Origin: Nocardioides sp. InS609-2
GTDB taxonomy: Bacteria; Actinomycetota; Actinomycetes; Propionibacteriales; Nocardioidaceae
Assembly: GCF_023208195.1 (NCBI RefSeq)
Contig: NZ_CP060034.1
Span: 4,340,001-4,404,000, forward strand
Reading direction: 5' to 3'
Length of the DNA stretch: 64,000 nt
Part shown: one piece after another, positions 52,666-61,503 of the stretch
Layout: the number at the start of each line of letters is the position of its first letter
Position numbering within the stretch: position 1 is the stretch's first letter
Notes under the pieces: generated by a model
Databases searched by the model: none
What the model saw: the letters and a program-made list of their open reading frames with translations, nothing else
What the model was told of the DNA's origin: nothing
Program-made: the position numbers and the translations under genes

Positions 52666-54171
52666 TCAGCCCTCAGCCAACCCGGCCGCGAACTCCACCA
52701 GCGTCGTGACGCCGAAACCGGTGCCGCCGTGCGTCCAGTGACCCGTCGGCCCGCCCGAGTGGTAAGCCGGTCCGGCGATGTCGAGGTGCGCCCACGGCAG
52801 CCCGTCGGTGAACTCGCGCAGGAACGCGCCGGCGAAGAGCCCGCCGCCCCAGCGCACCCAGTCGTGCTGGGAGAGGTCGGCGACCTTGCTGCTGTGGATG
52901 CGCTCGTCCATCTCCTCGGGGATCGGCATCGGCCAGTGCGCCTCGCCGGCCCGGGCGCCGGCCGCGAGCACGTCGTCGACGATGCCGTCGGTGCCGATGA
53001 CGCCACCGACGCGCTCGCCGAGCGCGACCACCATGTGGCCGGTGAGGGTGGCCGTGTCCAGCACGACGTCAGGCTTGGCCTCGGTCGCCATCACCAGCGC
53101 GTCGGCCAGCACGAGCCGGCCCTCGGCGTCTGTGTTGAGCACCTCGACGGTGGTGCCGCCGTACATCGAGAGCACGTCACCGGGACGCACCGACGAGCCC
53201 GACACCATGTTCTCGGCCATCGGCGCGAAGGTCGTCACCTTGACGGGCAGCCCGAGTGCGGCGATCGCGAACGTGGCCTGGAGTACGGCGGCCGCGCCAG
53301 CCATGTCGCACTTCATGGTCTGCATGCCACCCGACGGCTTGATGGTCAGGCCGCCCGAGTCGAACGTGATGCCCTTGCCGACCAGCGCCAGGTGCTGCTT
53401 CGCGCCCTTGGGTGCGTAGGTGAGCTTGACCAGGCGCGGGGCAGCGTCGGAGCCGCCGCCGACACCGAGGATGCCGCCGCAGCCGAGCTCGGCGAGCTGC
53501 GTCTCGTCGAGCACCTCGATCTTGATCTTGGGGGCGCCGCGGCCCTTGGTGGCCGCCTTGTGGGCGGCCGTCGCGGCATCGGCGAACTTCGACGGCGTGA
53601 AGTCACCGGGAGGCTGGTTGACCCAGTCGCGCGTGGTCGCGACGGCGGCGGCGAGCACCTGCGCCTTCTCGAAGGCGGCGACCGCCTCGGCCTTGCGGGC
53701 GACGGGGGAGAGCACGACAACGTCGCCGGCCTCGGTGTCGTCGGACTTCGACGACTTGTACGCCGTGAACGTGTAGCCGCCCAGCAGGTGGCCCTCAGTC
53801 ACAGCAGCGACGAGCGACGGCTCGTCGGCCGGCAGGGCGATGGCCACCGACGAGGCGTTGGGCACGCTGCGCGCGGCCACACCGGCCGCGCGGCGTACTG
53901 CCGTGGCGTCGACGTCGGAGCCGAGCCCGACCAGCACGAGGAGCGGGGCGTTGATGGCGCCGTTGGTGGGCACCTTGTGGCTCTCGCCGGCCTTGCCCTT
54001 CACTCCGAGGGAGGCGAGCAGCGGGCGCAGCTTTCGGCCGTATGCCTTCGCGACGTCCTCGGCCCCCGCAGCCAGCTCCGGCCCCTTGTCGGTGGATCGC
54101 ACGCCGACCACGACGGCGTCGGCACGGGTCTTGGCGGGGTTGGCTGCACGCAGCGTGTAGGTCGTCGTCAC
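52666..54171 (-). CDS. pepA: Leucyl aminopeptidase (M17)
   Basis: A 501-aa cytosolic metallo-exopeptidase. The M17 signature NTDAEGRLVLADAL (about residue 350) includes the metal ligands, with VGKGITFDSGGLTIKP and MKCDMAGAAAV (Lys, Asp). Probably acts in peptide turnover. GTG 54171 is selected because minus-strand TATCCT (54183-54178) lies 6 nt upstream. The frame extends further but loses family character. Confidence 0.93.
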   Translation of the reverse strand: MTTTYTLRAANPAKTRADAVVVGVRSTDKGPELAAGAEDVAKAYGRKLRPLLASLGVKGKAGESHKVPTNGAINAPLLVLVGLGSDVDATAVRRAAGVAARSVPNASSVAIALPADEPSLVAAVTEGHLLGGYTFTAYKSSKSDDTEAGDVVVLSPVARKAEAVAAFEKAQVLAAAVATTRDWVNQPPGDFTPSKFADAATAAHKAATKGRGAPKIKIEVLDETQLAELGCGGILGVGGGSDAAPRLVKLTYAPKGAKQHLALVGKGITFDSGGLTIKPSGGMQTMKCDMAGAAAVLQATFAIAALGLPVKVTTFAPMAENMVSGSSVRPGDVLSMYGGTTVEVLNTDAEGRLVLADALVMATEAKPDVVLDTATLTGHMVVALGERVGGVIGTDGIVDDVLAAGARAGEAHWPMPIPEEMDERIHSSKVADLSQHDWVRWGGGLFAGAFLREFTDGLPWAHLDIAGPAYHSGGPTGHWTHGGTGFGVTTLVEFAAGLAEG

Positions 54172-54177
54172 CTCGGC

Positions 54178-54204
54178 AGGATAGCCAGCCCCCTGAGGTA
54201 GGTT
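54178..54204. promoter_or_regulatory. Back-to-back leaderless promoters of pepA and gcvT
   Basis: Minus-strand TATCCT (54183-54178), 6 nt from pepA GTG 54171; plus-strand TAGGTT (54199-54204), 7 nt from gcvT ATG 54212. Start codons are only 40 bp apart, so the -35 regions overlap, and no room exists for a 5' leader or glycine riboswitch. Confidence 0.65.
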
Positions 54205-54211
54205 CGCCCGC

Positions 54212-55333
54212 ATGGCGCAGACGTCTGACTTGAAGCAGTCCCCGTTGCACGACCGCCACGCGGCTCTCGGTGCGAAGTTCGCCGAGTTCGGTGGCTGGTC
54301 GATGCCACTGGAGTACTCCTCCGGAGTGGTGAAGGAGCACACCGCGGTGCGCGAGAGCGTCGGCATCTTCGACGTCTCGCACCTCGGCAAGGCGATGGTG
54401 ACCGGGCCCGGCGCGGCCGAGTTCATCAACGCGACGCTCTCCAACGACCTCGCCAAGATCCGCCCCGGCAAGGCGCAGTACACGCTGTGCTGCGACGCGG
54501 CGACCGGCGGCATCGTCGACGACCTGATCGCCTACTACCAAGACGACGAGCACGTCCTGCTGGTGCCCAACGCCGCCAACACGGCAGAGGTCGTACGACG
54601 CCTGGCCGCCGAGGCGCCCCAGGGCGTGCGGATCGTCGACCACCACGACGACTACGCCGTGCTCGCGGTCCAGGGCACCAAGTCGGACGAGGTGCTCTCA
54701 CGTGTTGGCCTGCCCGTCGGGCACGAGTACATGTCCTTTGCCGAGGCTGAGTTCGGCGAGCCCGGCGGCCCCGCCGTGGTGGTGTGCCGCACGGGATACA
54801 CCGGGGAGCGGGGCTACGAGCTGATCGCGGCCAACGAGATCGCCGGCGAGCTCTGGGACCAGCTGCTCGCCGCGGGCGAGGAGTTCGGGATGCTGGCCTG
54901 CGGGCTCGGCTCGCGCGACACCCTGCGCACCGAGATGGGCTACCCGCTTCACGGCCAGGACATCACCATCGACGTCACGCCCAACGAGGCCGGCCTCGGC
55001 TGGGCCGTCGGCTGGAAGAAGGAAGCCTTCTGGGGCCGCGAGCCACTCGTTGCCGAGAAGGAGGCCGGGCCGAAGCGCAAGCTGCGCGGGCTGATCGCCG
55101 TCGACCGCGGGATCCCACGGCCGGGCATGGGCGTGACCCTGGTCGCCGACGTGCCTCTCTGCGACATCACCTCCGGCACGTTCAGCCCGACGCTCAAGAA
55201 GGGCATCGGCATGGCGCTGGTGCCGACGATGATCCACCCGGGGGCCGAGCTCGGCGTCGACGTCCGGGGCCGCCGCGAGATCTTCGCGTCCACCAAGCTG
55301 CCGTTCGTCGATCCGTCCGTCCGGGAGGCGTGA
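54212..55333 (+). CDS. gcvT: Aminomethyltransferase (glycine cleavage T protein)
   Basis: A 373-aa folate-dependent T protein moving the aminomethyl carbon of glycine from the H protein to tetrahydrofolate. It has FAEFGGWSMPLEY, GIFDVSHLGKAMVTG, TGYTGERGYEL, GLGSRDTLRTEMGYPLHG and TSGTFSPTLKKGIGMALV, all typical. gcvP and gcvH are not in the window. Leaderless (TAGGTT). Its stop overlaps the ATG of the next small gene. Confidence 0.95.
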   Translation: MAQTSDLKQSPLHDRHAALGAKFAEFGGWSMPLEYSSGVVKEHTAVRESVGIFDVSHLGKAMVTGPGAAEFINATLSNDLAKIRPGKAQYTLCCDAATGGIVDDLIAYYQDDEHVLLVPNAANTAEVVRRLAAEAPQGVRIVDHHDDYAVLAVQGTKSDEVLSRVGLPVGHEYMSFAEAEFGEPGGPAVVVCRTGYTGERGYELIAANEIAGELWDQLLAAGEEFGMLACGLGSRDTLRTEMGYPLHGQDITIDVTPNEAGLGWAVGWKKEAFWGREPLVAEKEAGPKRKLRGLIAVDRGIPRPGMGVTLVADVPLCDITSGTFSPTLKKGIGMALVPTMIHPGAELGVDVRGRREIFASTKLPFVDPSVREA

Positions 55334-55587
55334 TGTTGCCCGACCAGCCGCCCACCTTCCGCCAGCCCACCCCGGAGGAGCAGCCGTGGCACTGGGCGCT
55401 TCTGGACGCCGCGGGTGCCGTCGTCGAGGTCGATGACGAGTACGCCGCGGCGCGGTTCGCGAGCCAGGCCGACGCCGAGTCGTGGGTCGGCGAGATCTGG
55501 TCGGAGCTGGCGGAGCTCGGCGTCGACGGAGTCACGCTCTACGAGCACGACCGAGCCGTGTACGGGCCGATGTCGCTCCACACCTGA
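55333..55587 (+). CDS. Small conserved hypothetical protein
   Basis: An 84-aa acidic protein (FRQPTPEEQPWHWALLDAAG, then FASQADAESWVGEIWSELAE). A short alpha/beta protein with no recognised motif. ATGA-type overlap with the gcvT stop and a GGGAGG ribosome site indicate coupling. Homologues seem common as small open frames in actinobacteria, but I cannot name the family. Confidence 0.75.
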   Translation: MLPDQPPTFRQPTPEEQPWHWALLDAAGAVVEVDDEYAAARFASQADAESWVGEIWSELAELGVDGVTLYEHDRAVYGPMSLHT

Positions 55588-55595
55588 TCCGCGCG

Positions 55596-56375
55596 ATGGC
55601 CCAGCAGCTCTGGTCGAACGTCGCCGACGCCTATGCCCGCAGCTTTGCCGGTCTGTGTGCCAGCTCCCTCCCCGTCGTGCTTGCCGACCTGCCTCCCGGT
55701 GCCCGGTTGCTGGATGTCGGCTGCGGCACCGGCGCCCTTGCCGAGGAGGCGATCGGTCGCGGCGCCCGGGTGAGCGCGTGCGACGTCGACGCCGACATGG
55801 TGGCGCTCGCCCATGCCCGGCTCGGCGCGAGCGTCCCGGTCGCCGTGGCGGGTCTGCCCGACCTGCAGCACGACGACGGGGTGTTCGACGTCGTGGTTGC
55901 CAACTTCGTGCTCAACCACGTCGACGATCCCGCGGCGTCGGCCGCCGAGCTGGTGCGCGTGGCTGCGCCGGGTGGCTCGCTCCGGACGACCATCTGGAGC
56001 AACCAGCCGACCGCCCAGGGCCAGCTGTTCCGCGCGGTCATGGAGGCCAGTGCGGCGATCGACCCGCAGTTCCCGGCGCTGCCCGAGGACAAGGACTTCG
56101 TGCGGTCCGTCGAGGGTCTCGGCGACCTGCTTCTCGCTGCGGGCTGCCGCGAGGTCGAGGGACGATTCGTGACCTGGGACTGGCGTGTCCTGCCCGACGA
56201 CTTCTGGGCCGCACCCACCGGGGGAGTGGCCGGGGTCGGGGTTGCCTGGCGTGCGCAGACACCCGATGTGCAGGGCCGCATGCGCGCAGAGTTCGACAGG
56301 TTGCGGCAGCCGTTGATGGACGGAGAGCACATCGTCTTCCCGGCGTCGGCCGTGATGGTGTCGGGGAGCGTGTGA
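55596..56375 (+). CDS. Class I SAM-dependent methyltransferase
   Basis: A 259-aa protein with motif I LLDVGCGTGALAEEA (about residues 38-52), acidic loop SACDVDADMVALAHARLG, and motif IV region DVVVANFVLNHVDDP. Small-molecule methyltransferase by layout; substrate unknown. ATG 55596. The next gene overlaps by 4 bp. Confidence 0.83.
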   Translation: MAQQLWSNVADAYARSFAGLCASSLPVVLADLPPGARLLDVGCGTGALAEEAIGRGARVSACDVDADMVALAHARLGASVPVAVAGLPDLQHDDGVFDVVVANFVLNHVDDPAASAAELVRVAAPGGSLRTTIWSNQPTAQGQLFRAVMEASAAIDPQFPALPEDKDFVRSVEGLGDLLLAAGCREVEGRFVTWDWRVLPDDFWAAPTGGVAGVGVAWRAQTPDVQGRMRAEFDRLRQPLMDGEHIVFPASAVMVSGSV

Positions 56376-57157
56376 ACGACCGTCTTCCGGCCCCGGTGGC
56401 CGCTGTTTGCGAGACCTGGCTGGCCCGCATCGACACGGCCGCGCCGGGGCTGGTGGCCGGGCTCTACCTGCGCGGTGGGCTGGCGTTCGGCGAGTGGGTG
56501 CCGGGGCAGAGCGACGTCGACTTCGTCGCCACGCTGGCCCGGCGACCGAGCCGTGACGACCTGCAGGCGATCGCGACCTCGCACGTCGTCGTACACGAAG
56601 AGCACCCGGAGGTGCCGTTCGACGGTGCCCACCTGCTCGCCTCCGACCTGGCCGCAGACCCCGAGCTGTGCCCCGATGTGCCGTGCGTGCTGCACGCGCA
56701 CTTCGACGAGGAGGCGCGCTCCGACATCAACGCGGTGACGTGGCACGAGCTCGCCCATCGCGGCATCACGGTGCGCGGTCCGGCGATCGGCGAGCTGGGC
56801 GTGTGGACCTCGGACGAGCGACTGGCCGACTTCACCCGCGGCAACCTCGACACCTACTGGCGCGCCAACGCCGAGGGGCTGGCGACGCTGCCGCCCGAGG
56901 GTGGGACGGAGTGGGCGTGCTGCTGGTGCGTCCTCGGCGTCGCCCGGCTGCACCACCTGCTCGTCACCGGCGAGATGACCACGAAGTCGGGCGCCGGTCG
57001 TTGGGGGCTCACCTACTATCCGGAACGTTTCCGCCGGGTGCTGCTCGAGGCGATGCGCATCCGCGCGGGCGGACCCGAGGAGTACGCCGACGACGCACCG
57101 TCACGAGGGCGTGACACGGCTGACTTCACGGCGTACGTGGTGGACGCCGGAACCTGA
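56372..57157 (+). CDS. Aminoglycoside-adenylyltransferase-like nucleotidyltransferase
   Basis: A 261-aa protein of the nucleotidyltransferase fold. YLRGGLAFGEWVPGQSDVDF (about residues 31-50) is the GG...SDxDF active-site motif. The C-terminal helical region (WACCWCVLGVARLHHLLVTG, GRWGLTYYPERFRRVLLEAM) matches aadA-type DUF4111 proteins. It might adenylylate a small molecule or a drug; resistance is not implied without test. GTG 56372 overlaps the methyltransferase stop. Confidence 0.75.
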   Translation: MNDRLPAPVAAVCETWLARIDTAAPGLVAGLYLRGGLAFGEWVPGQSDVDFVATLARRPSRDDLQAIATSHVVVHEEHPEVPFDGAHLLASDLAADPELCPDVPCVLHAHFDEEARSDINAVTWHELAHRGITVRGPAIGELGVWTSDERLADFTRGNLDTYWRANAEGLATLPPEGGTEWACCWCVLGVARLHHLLVTGEMTTKSGAGRWGLTYYPERFRRVLLEAMRIRAGGPEEYADDAPSRGRDTADFTAYVVDAGT

Positions 57158-57173
57158 CCGGCTGGTGCGTTGG

Positions 57174-57200
57174 ACAATAGTGTGTGACACACACTATTGT
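57174..57200. promoter_or_regulatory. Perfect 27-bp palindrome overlapping the padR promoter
   Basis: ACAATAGTGTGTG, one central base, then its exact reverse complement. The right arm contains the -10 box TATTGT (57195-57200), 7 nt before ATG 57208, and TTGGAC (57170-57175) is a possible -35. PadR regulators bind such dyads, so this is almost certainly an autoregulatory operator. Confidence 0.85.
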
Positions 57201-57207
57201 TTCAGAC

Positions 57208-57531
57208 ATGACCGACGACGCCCTCGCAGGCCACCTCCAGGAGCTGCGACGCGGCACCGTGGTGATGGCCGCGCTCGCGACACTGAGCCGACCGACGTAC
57301 GGCTATGCGCTGCTCGAGACGCTGGCCGAGGCCGGGTTCGCGGTGGACGGCAACACGCTCTACCCGCTGCTGCGGCGGCTGGAGAAGCAGGGGCTGCTCA
57401 CCAGCGAGTGGAACACCGAGGAGTCGCGGCCGCGCAAGTTCTACCGGGTCAGCCGCAACGGCGAGGCCCTGCTGCAGGCCCTGCTCGACGAGTGGCAGGG
57501 CCTGCACGTCTCCATCGAGAAGCTGAGGTGA
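57208..57531 (+). CDS. PadR family transcriptional regulator
   Basis: A 107-aa regulator with the PadR winged helix (LRRGTVVMAALATLSRPTYG, then TLYPLLRRLEKQGLL, and PRKFYRVSRNGEALL). It likely represses its own operon through the palindrome at 57174-57200. The start at ATG 57208 is preferred to GTG 57184 because that GTG lies inside the palindrome, upstream of the predicted transcription start. Coupled to a HAAS-domain membrane protein, a recurrent PadR partner. Confidence 0.9.
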   Translation: MTDDALAGHLQELRRGTVVMAALATLSRPTYGYALLETLAEAGFAVDGNTLYPLLRRLEKQGLLTSEWNTEESRPRKFYRVSRNGEALLQALLDEWQGLHVSIEKLR

Positions 57532-57536
57532 ACCCC

Positions 57537-58559
57537 ATGACCACGCAACCCGCGTCGTACGCCTCGGAACGGCTGCCGGACCGCTACATCCGCGACGTGA
57601 CGCGTCGGCTCCCCGAGGACCAGCGGGCCGACATCTCCGCTGAGCTGGGCGCGAGCATCGCCGACCGCGTGGAGTCCATGCGTCGCGAACGGCCCGGGAC
57701 GAGTCTCGCGCAGGCGGAGTACGCCGCCCTCGTCGAGCTCGGCGACCCGGTGCGACTCGCTGCGGCGTACTCGGGACGGGTGGCCCAGCTCATCGGGCCC
57801 GAGGTCTACCCGGTCTACGTGCGCGTGCTCCGGGCGATGCTGTGGGTGGCCGTCCCGCCGGCCGTCACCTTGACCACACTGGCTGACATCAGCCGCGGCG
57901 AGTCGACGGGAGCGCTGGTCGGCGGGGCCGTGTGGATGGCGCTCACGGTCGTCGTCCAGATCGTCTTCTGGATCACCGTGGTGTTCGCCCTTGTCGAGCG
58001 CGGCGGTGAGTCCCGCGACCTGCAAGGCTCGGTCGCGGCGTGGACGCCGGACCACCTGCCCGACTCGCTGGGTGAGTCGCGCGGCTCGCTCATGGACATG
58101 GCCGCGAACCTGACGTGGTTCGGGTTCCTCGGGGCCGCCATCGTCTGGCAGCAGCTCTCCTCGCCCGTCACCGCCGGAGGCGAGCGGATGCCGCTGCTCG
58201 ACCCCCACCTCTGGTCGACCTGGCTGCCCGTCGTGCTCGTGACGGTGATCGTGTCGATGGCCTTCGAGGTCGTGAGGTGCCGCGCCGGCGGCTGGTCTCG
58301 GACGTTGGCTGCCGTCAACGTGGTCGTGGGCGCCCTCTTCACCGCGCCGCTGGTCTACCTCGCCGTGGCCGAGCGCCTGTTCAACCCCGCGATGCTCGCG
58401 GCGGTCGACGACGACGGTGCCTTCTCAGGTGGTTCCTCGTGGATCCTGGCGTTCCTCCTCCTGCTCGTCTGGGTGTGGAACAGTGTCGAAGGCTGGCGCA
58501 AGGCGCGGTCCGAACAGTCGCGGATCCCATCCGTCGGCGCCCCGGTGACGAACCACTGA
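57537..58559 (+). CDS. HAAS-domain membrane protein
   Basis: A 340-aa protein. The N-terminal cytosolic HAAS-like domain (about residues 12-85: RYIRDVTRRLPEDQRADISA, then LVELGDPVRLAAAYSG) is followed by about six transmembrane helices. HAAS domains occur with PadR repressors in putative signalling pairs; the signal is unknown. ATG 57537 with GAGGTG six bases upstream is chosen; GTG 57528 overlapping the padR stop is possible. Confidence 0.78.
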   Translation: MTTQPASYASERLPDRYIRDVTRRLPEDQRADISAELGASIADRVESMRRERPGTSLAQAEYAALVELGDPVRLAAAYSGRVAQLIGPEVYPVYVRVLRAMLWVAVPPAVTLTTLADISRGESTGALVGGAVWMALTVVVQIVFWITVVFALVERGGESRDLQGSVAAWTPDHLPDSLGESRGSLMDMAANLTWFGFLGAAIVWQQLSSPVTAGGERMPLLDPHLWSTWLPVVLVTVIVSMAFEVVRCRAGGWSRTLAAVNVVVGALFTAPLVYLAVAERLFNPAMLAAVDDDGAFSGGSSWILAFLLLLVWVWNSVEGWRKARSEQSRIPSVGAPVTNH

Positions 58560-58584
58560 CGCATCGGACCGGAGGGAGAGTGCA

Positions 58585-59583
58585 TTGGCCGCGCAGGGCA
58601 ACCGACCAGGCGACTACACCTCCTACGTGCAAGCCCGCTGGCCGGTCCTCGTCCTGTCCCTGGTCGCAAACGGTGTCGACGTCGCCGAGGCCGAGACCGC
58701 CGTGGCCAGGGTGCTCGCGCGGTTGCGGCCGGGCTGGAGCCGGCTCGCGCGCGACGAGGACGCAGACGTCCGCGTCTGGGCAGACATTCGCGCCGAGGCC
58801 GGCCTGCCGCCCGACCACGGAGCCGTCGCACCGGTGCTCGACGACCCTGACCTGATCCAGAGCACGGCCGACGTCACGGTGAGCCCCCAGCCACTCGAAC
58901 TCATCGAGGACCAGACCCGCCAGCGGCGCCGTACGGTGTTGCGCGGCGTCGCGGTCGCGGCGGTCGCGGTCGTCATCGTCGGCGTCTACCTCGCCTGGGC
59001 GACCACCCGCGCGCCCGCCCCCGACGTCGTAGTGGAGGCCAATCCAGCCCCCGTCCCGTGGTACGCCGAGGGCCGGCTGCACCTGCAGGATGTCAGCGTC
59101 GAGCTTCCGCGTCTGGACCGCTTCGTCGTGACCGGCGACGACGAGGTCACCTACCGCGACACGGCCGGTCGCTGGTTCACCGTCAGCGGCGATGGCGATG
59201 TGGAGGCGGCACCGGCGCCCGACGCGCCCGAAAGCTCCGGCGGTGTCCGTGTCTCTCACGACCAGCGCTACGTCGTGCGCCTGCGTGAGGGCGGTGCATC
59301 CGCCTACTACCCCGACGGCGGCGCCTTCGCATACGACCGGACCCGGCGCGAGACGCTCGACTCGGGTGTGCGGGCTGACCGGCGCGTGCTCGACGCCACC
59401 TTCGCTCCGGACGGCACAGTCACATACGTCATCAGCAACCAGTACGAAGATCATTCGGCAGACACCGCTGTGCGGCTCTCCGAGACCGGAACGCTGAGTC
59501 TGCGCACGTGCGCCCTGGTGCCGCTGGAGTGCCATGACGTGGTGAGAGTCTCGGGCAGCACGGGGAGCCTCCGGCTCAGATGA
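58585..59583 (+). CDS. Membrane protein with sigma-region-2-like cytosolic domain
   Basis: A 332-aa protein. Residues about 8-70 ([20 protein letters not shown], then [20 protein letters not shown]) resemble region 2 of ECF sigma factors of the SigE type common in Nocardioides, but region 4 is missing. A single transmembrane helix follows (about 115-138), then an extracellular domain of beta-propeller-like repeats. It may be an anti-sigma-like or vestigial sigma protein. TTG 58585 is supported by GGAGGGAG upstream. Confidence 0.6.
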   Translation: MAAQGNRPGDYTSYVQARWPVLVLSLVANGVDVAEAETAVARVLARLRPGWSRLARDEDADVRVWADIRAEAGLPPDHGAVAPVLDDPDLIQSTADVTVSPQPLELIEDQTRQRRRTVLRGVAVAAVAVVIVGVYLAWATTRAPAPDVVVEANPAPVPWYAEGRLHLQDVSVELPRLDRFVVTGDDEVTYRDTAGRWFTVSGDGDVEAAPAPDAPESSGGVRVSHDQRYVVRLREGGASAYYPDGGAFAYDRTRRETLDSGVRADRRVLDATFAPDGTVTYVISNQYEDHSADTAVRLSETGTLSLRTCALVPLECHDVVRVSGSTGSLRLR

Positions 59584-59671
59584 CTGCTTCGGTCACTTGA
59601 CTGGATGGACTGGTCCGCCCAGACGGCCAGAACATGGGCCGGTGCGTCCACCACGACCTCGGGGTGGTCGT

Positions 59672-60113
59672 TCATGCGAGGATCGGGCCGGTCGAGGGCG
59701 GTTCACCCGGGTTGGGTGGGTCACCGAGGGGCCCGGGCCGCAGCCAAGACCACGTCGCTCCGGGTCCGCTTGGGTATCCCTGAGCCTCGGCGACCTGGAC
59801 GAGGTCGCCGGCTGCCGGGCTGATGGTCCAGTTGAGTACGACGGGACTCGTGCCCTGTGGGTCGTTGACCGAGCAGCCCACACCACCGAACGAGGGCACT
59901 CCCGGATTGATGGTGACGGCGCTGCCCAGCCACTGCTCGAGGTCCGGCTCGGTGATGACTCGGCACAGGTCGTCGTCGCCCGGTCCGGGGGAGGCTGCGG
60001 AACTGGCCGAGGGGGGGATCGGTCTGTGCCGACGGGGTCGGGGAGGGGGCACCGCAACCGCCCAGGAGAACGAGCGGAAACAAGGGTGCCGCCACGAGCC
60101 GAACAAGTCGCAT
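59672..60113 (-). pseudogene. DUF3558-like lipoprotein gene, frameshifted at a C7/G7 run
   Basis: Starts at ATG 60113 with signal peptide and lipobox ([20 protein letters not shown]), then a Ser/Pro linker. At the seven-G run on the plus strand (60011-60017) the frame changes. Removing one base joins it to [34 protein letters not shown] and [20 protein letters not shown], which has the two-Cys pattern of DUF3558 lipoproteins. A sequencing error, phase variation or true decay are all possible. Confidence 0.65.
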
Positions 60114-60214
60114 GTCGCGAGGCCACCCATTGCCTACGCAGTTCAATCTTCGTGCCGAGGGCATGTCGGCGAGGGTCGCCATGGCCGCCCTTGCCGCGTC
60201 GTAGGCTGGGGCTC

Positions 60215-61009
60215 GTGAAGGCTTACCTCGACCTCCTCCAGCGGATTCTCGACGAGGGCGTCGAGAAGACCGACCGCACCGGCACCGGCACCCGCTCGGT
60301 ATTCGGCCACCAGATGCGCTTCGACCTGCGCGCCGGCTTCCCGCTGATGACGACCAAGAAGGTGCACACCCGCTCGATCTTCGGCGAGCTGATCTGGTTC
60401 CTGCGCGGTGACACCAACGTGAAGTGGCTCCAGGACCGCGGCATCACCATTTGGGACGAGTGGGCCGACGAGAACGGCGACCTCGGCCCCGTCTACGGCC
60501 ACCAGTGGCGTTCGTGGCCCACGCCCGACGGCCGGCATGTCGACCAGATCCGCCAGGTCATCGACCAGATCCGCACCAACCCCGACAGCCGCCGGCACAT
60601 CGTCAGCGCGTGGAACGTCGCCGACATCCCCGACATGGCGCTCCCGCCCTGCCACACGATGTTCCAGTTCTACGTTGCCGAAGGGAGGCTGAGCTGTCAG
60701 CTCTACCAGCGCAGCGCCGACGCCTTCCTCGGCGTGCCGTTCAACATCGCGTCGTACGCCTTGCTCACCCACATGGTCGCGCAGGTGACCAGCCTCGAGG
60801 TGGGCGACTTCGTGCACACGATGGGCGACGCGCACCTCTACTCCAACCACGTCGACCAGGCGCGCCTGCAGCTCACTCGCGAGCCGCGGGCCCTGCCCAC
60901 GCTGACCCTCGATCCGCGCATCTCCGAGATCGACGGCTTCGAGCTCGACCACATCGCCGTCGAGGGCTATGACCCGCACCCCGGCATCAAGGCACCCATT
61001 GCCGTCTGA
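60215..61009 (+). CDS. thyA: Thymidylate synthase
   Basis: A 264-aa folate-dependent enzyme making dTMP from d[21 protein letters not shown], the catalytic Cys in [13 protein letters not shown], and [20 protein letters not shown] are diagnostic. GTG 60215 is the start, 7 nt after TAGGCT (60202-60207), leaderless. The gene overlaps or abuts folA. Confidence 0.96.
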   Translation: MKAYLDLLQRILDEGVEKTDRTGTGTRSVFGHQMRFDLRAGFPLMTTKKVHTRSIFGELIWFLRGDTNVKWLQDRGITIWDEWADENGDLGPVYGHQWRSWPTPDGRHVDQIRQVIDQIRTNPDSRRHIVSAWNVADIPDMALPPCHTMFQFYVAEGRLSCQLYQRSADAFLGVPFNIASYALLTHMVAQVTSLEVGDFVHTMGDAHLYSNHVDQARLQLTREPRALPTLTLDPRISEIDGFELDHIAVEGYDPHPGIKAPIAV

Positions 61010-61499
61010 GCGCCGCATCACCCTGATCGCGGCGTACGCCGACAACCGCGTCATCGGCGACCACGGCCGGCTCCCGTGGCACCTGCCCGAGGACTTCGCG
61101 CACTTCAAGGCGGAGACGCTCGGTCACACGCTCGTCATGGGCCGGCTGACGTTCGACTCGATCGGCCGAGCTCTGCCGGGTCGCCGCACCGTCGTGGTCA
61201 CCCGCAACCACGGATGGAGCGCTGAGGGCGTCGAGGTGGCGCACGGTCTCGACGAGGCGCTGGAGATGGCCGGCGATGACGAGGTGTACGTCGCGGGTGG
61301 AGCGCAGATCTACGAGCTGGCGATGCCCTTGGCGACCCACCAGATCCTGACCGAGGTCCACCTCTCGCCGGACGGCGACGCTCGCTACCCGGCGTACGAC
61401 GCGCGCGAGTGGGCCGAGGCGCGGCGCGTCACCCGACCGGATCTCGACTGGGTCTGGCTGGAGCGGGTCGGGTATCGCGTCCCCACGGCGATAGCCTAG
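60999..61499 (+). CDS. folA: Dihydrofolate reductase
   Basis: About 166 aa. [48 protein letters not shown] and [14 protein letters not shown] match DHFR. It regenerates the tetrahydrofolate consumed by ThyA. TTG 60999, overlapping the thyA stop, gives the usual N-terminus; ATG 60969 would add ten residues inside thyA. Start uncertain, identity firm. Confidence 0.92.
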   Translation: MPSERRITLIAAYADNRVIGDHGRLPWHLPEDFAHFKAETLGHTLVMGRLTFDSIGRALPGRRTVVVTRNHGWSAEGVEVAHGLDEALEMAGDDEVYVAGGAQIYELAMPLATHQILTEVHLSPDGDARYPAYDAREWAEARRVTRPDLDWVWLERVGYRVPTAIA

Positions 61500-61503
61500 G
61501 GAC

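Noticed and set aside
54100..54212. Possible glycine riboswitch before gcvT
   Set aside because: Only 40 bp separate the pepA and gcvT starts and gcvT appears leaderless, so there is no room for an aptamer.
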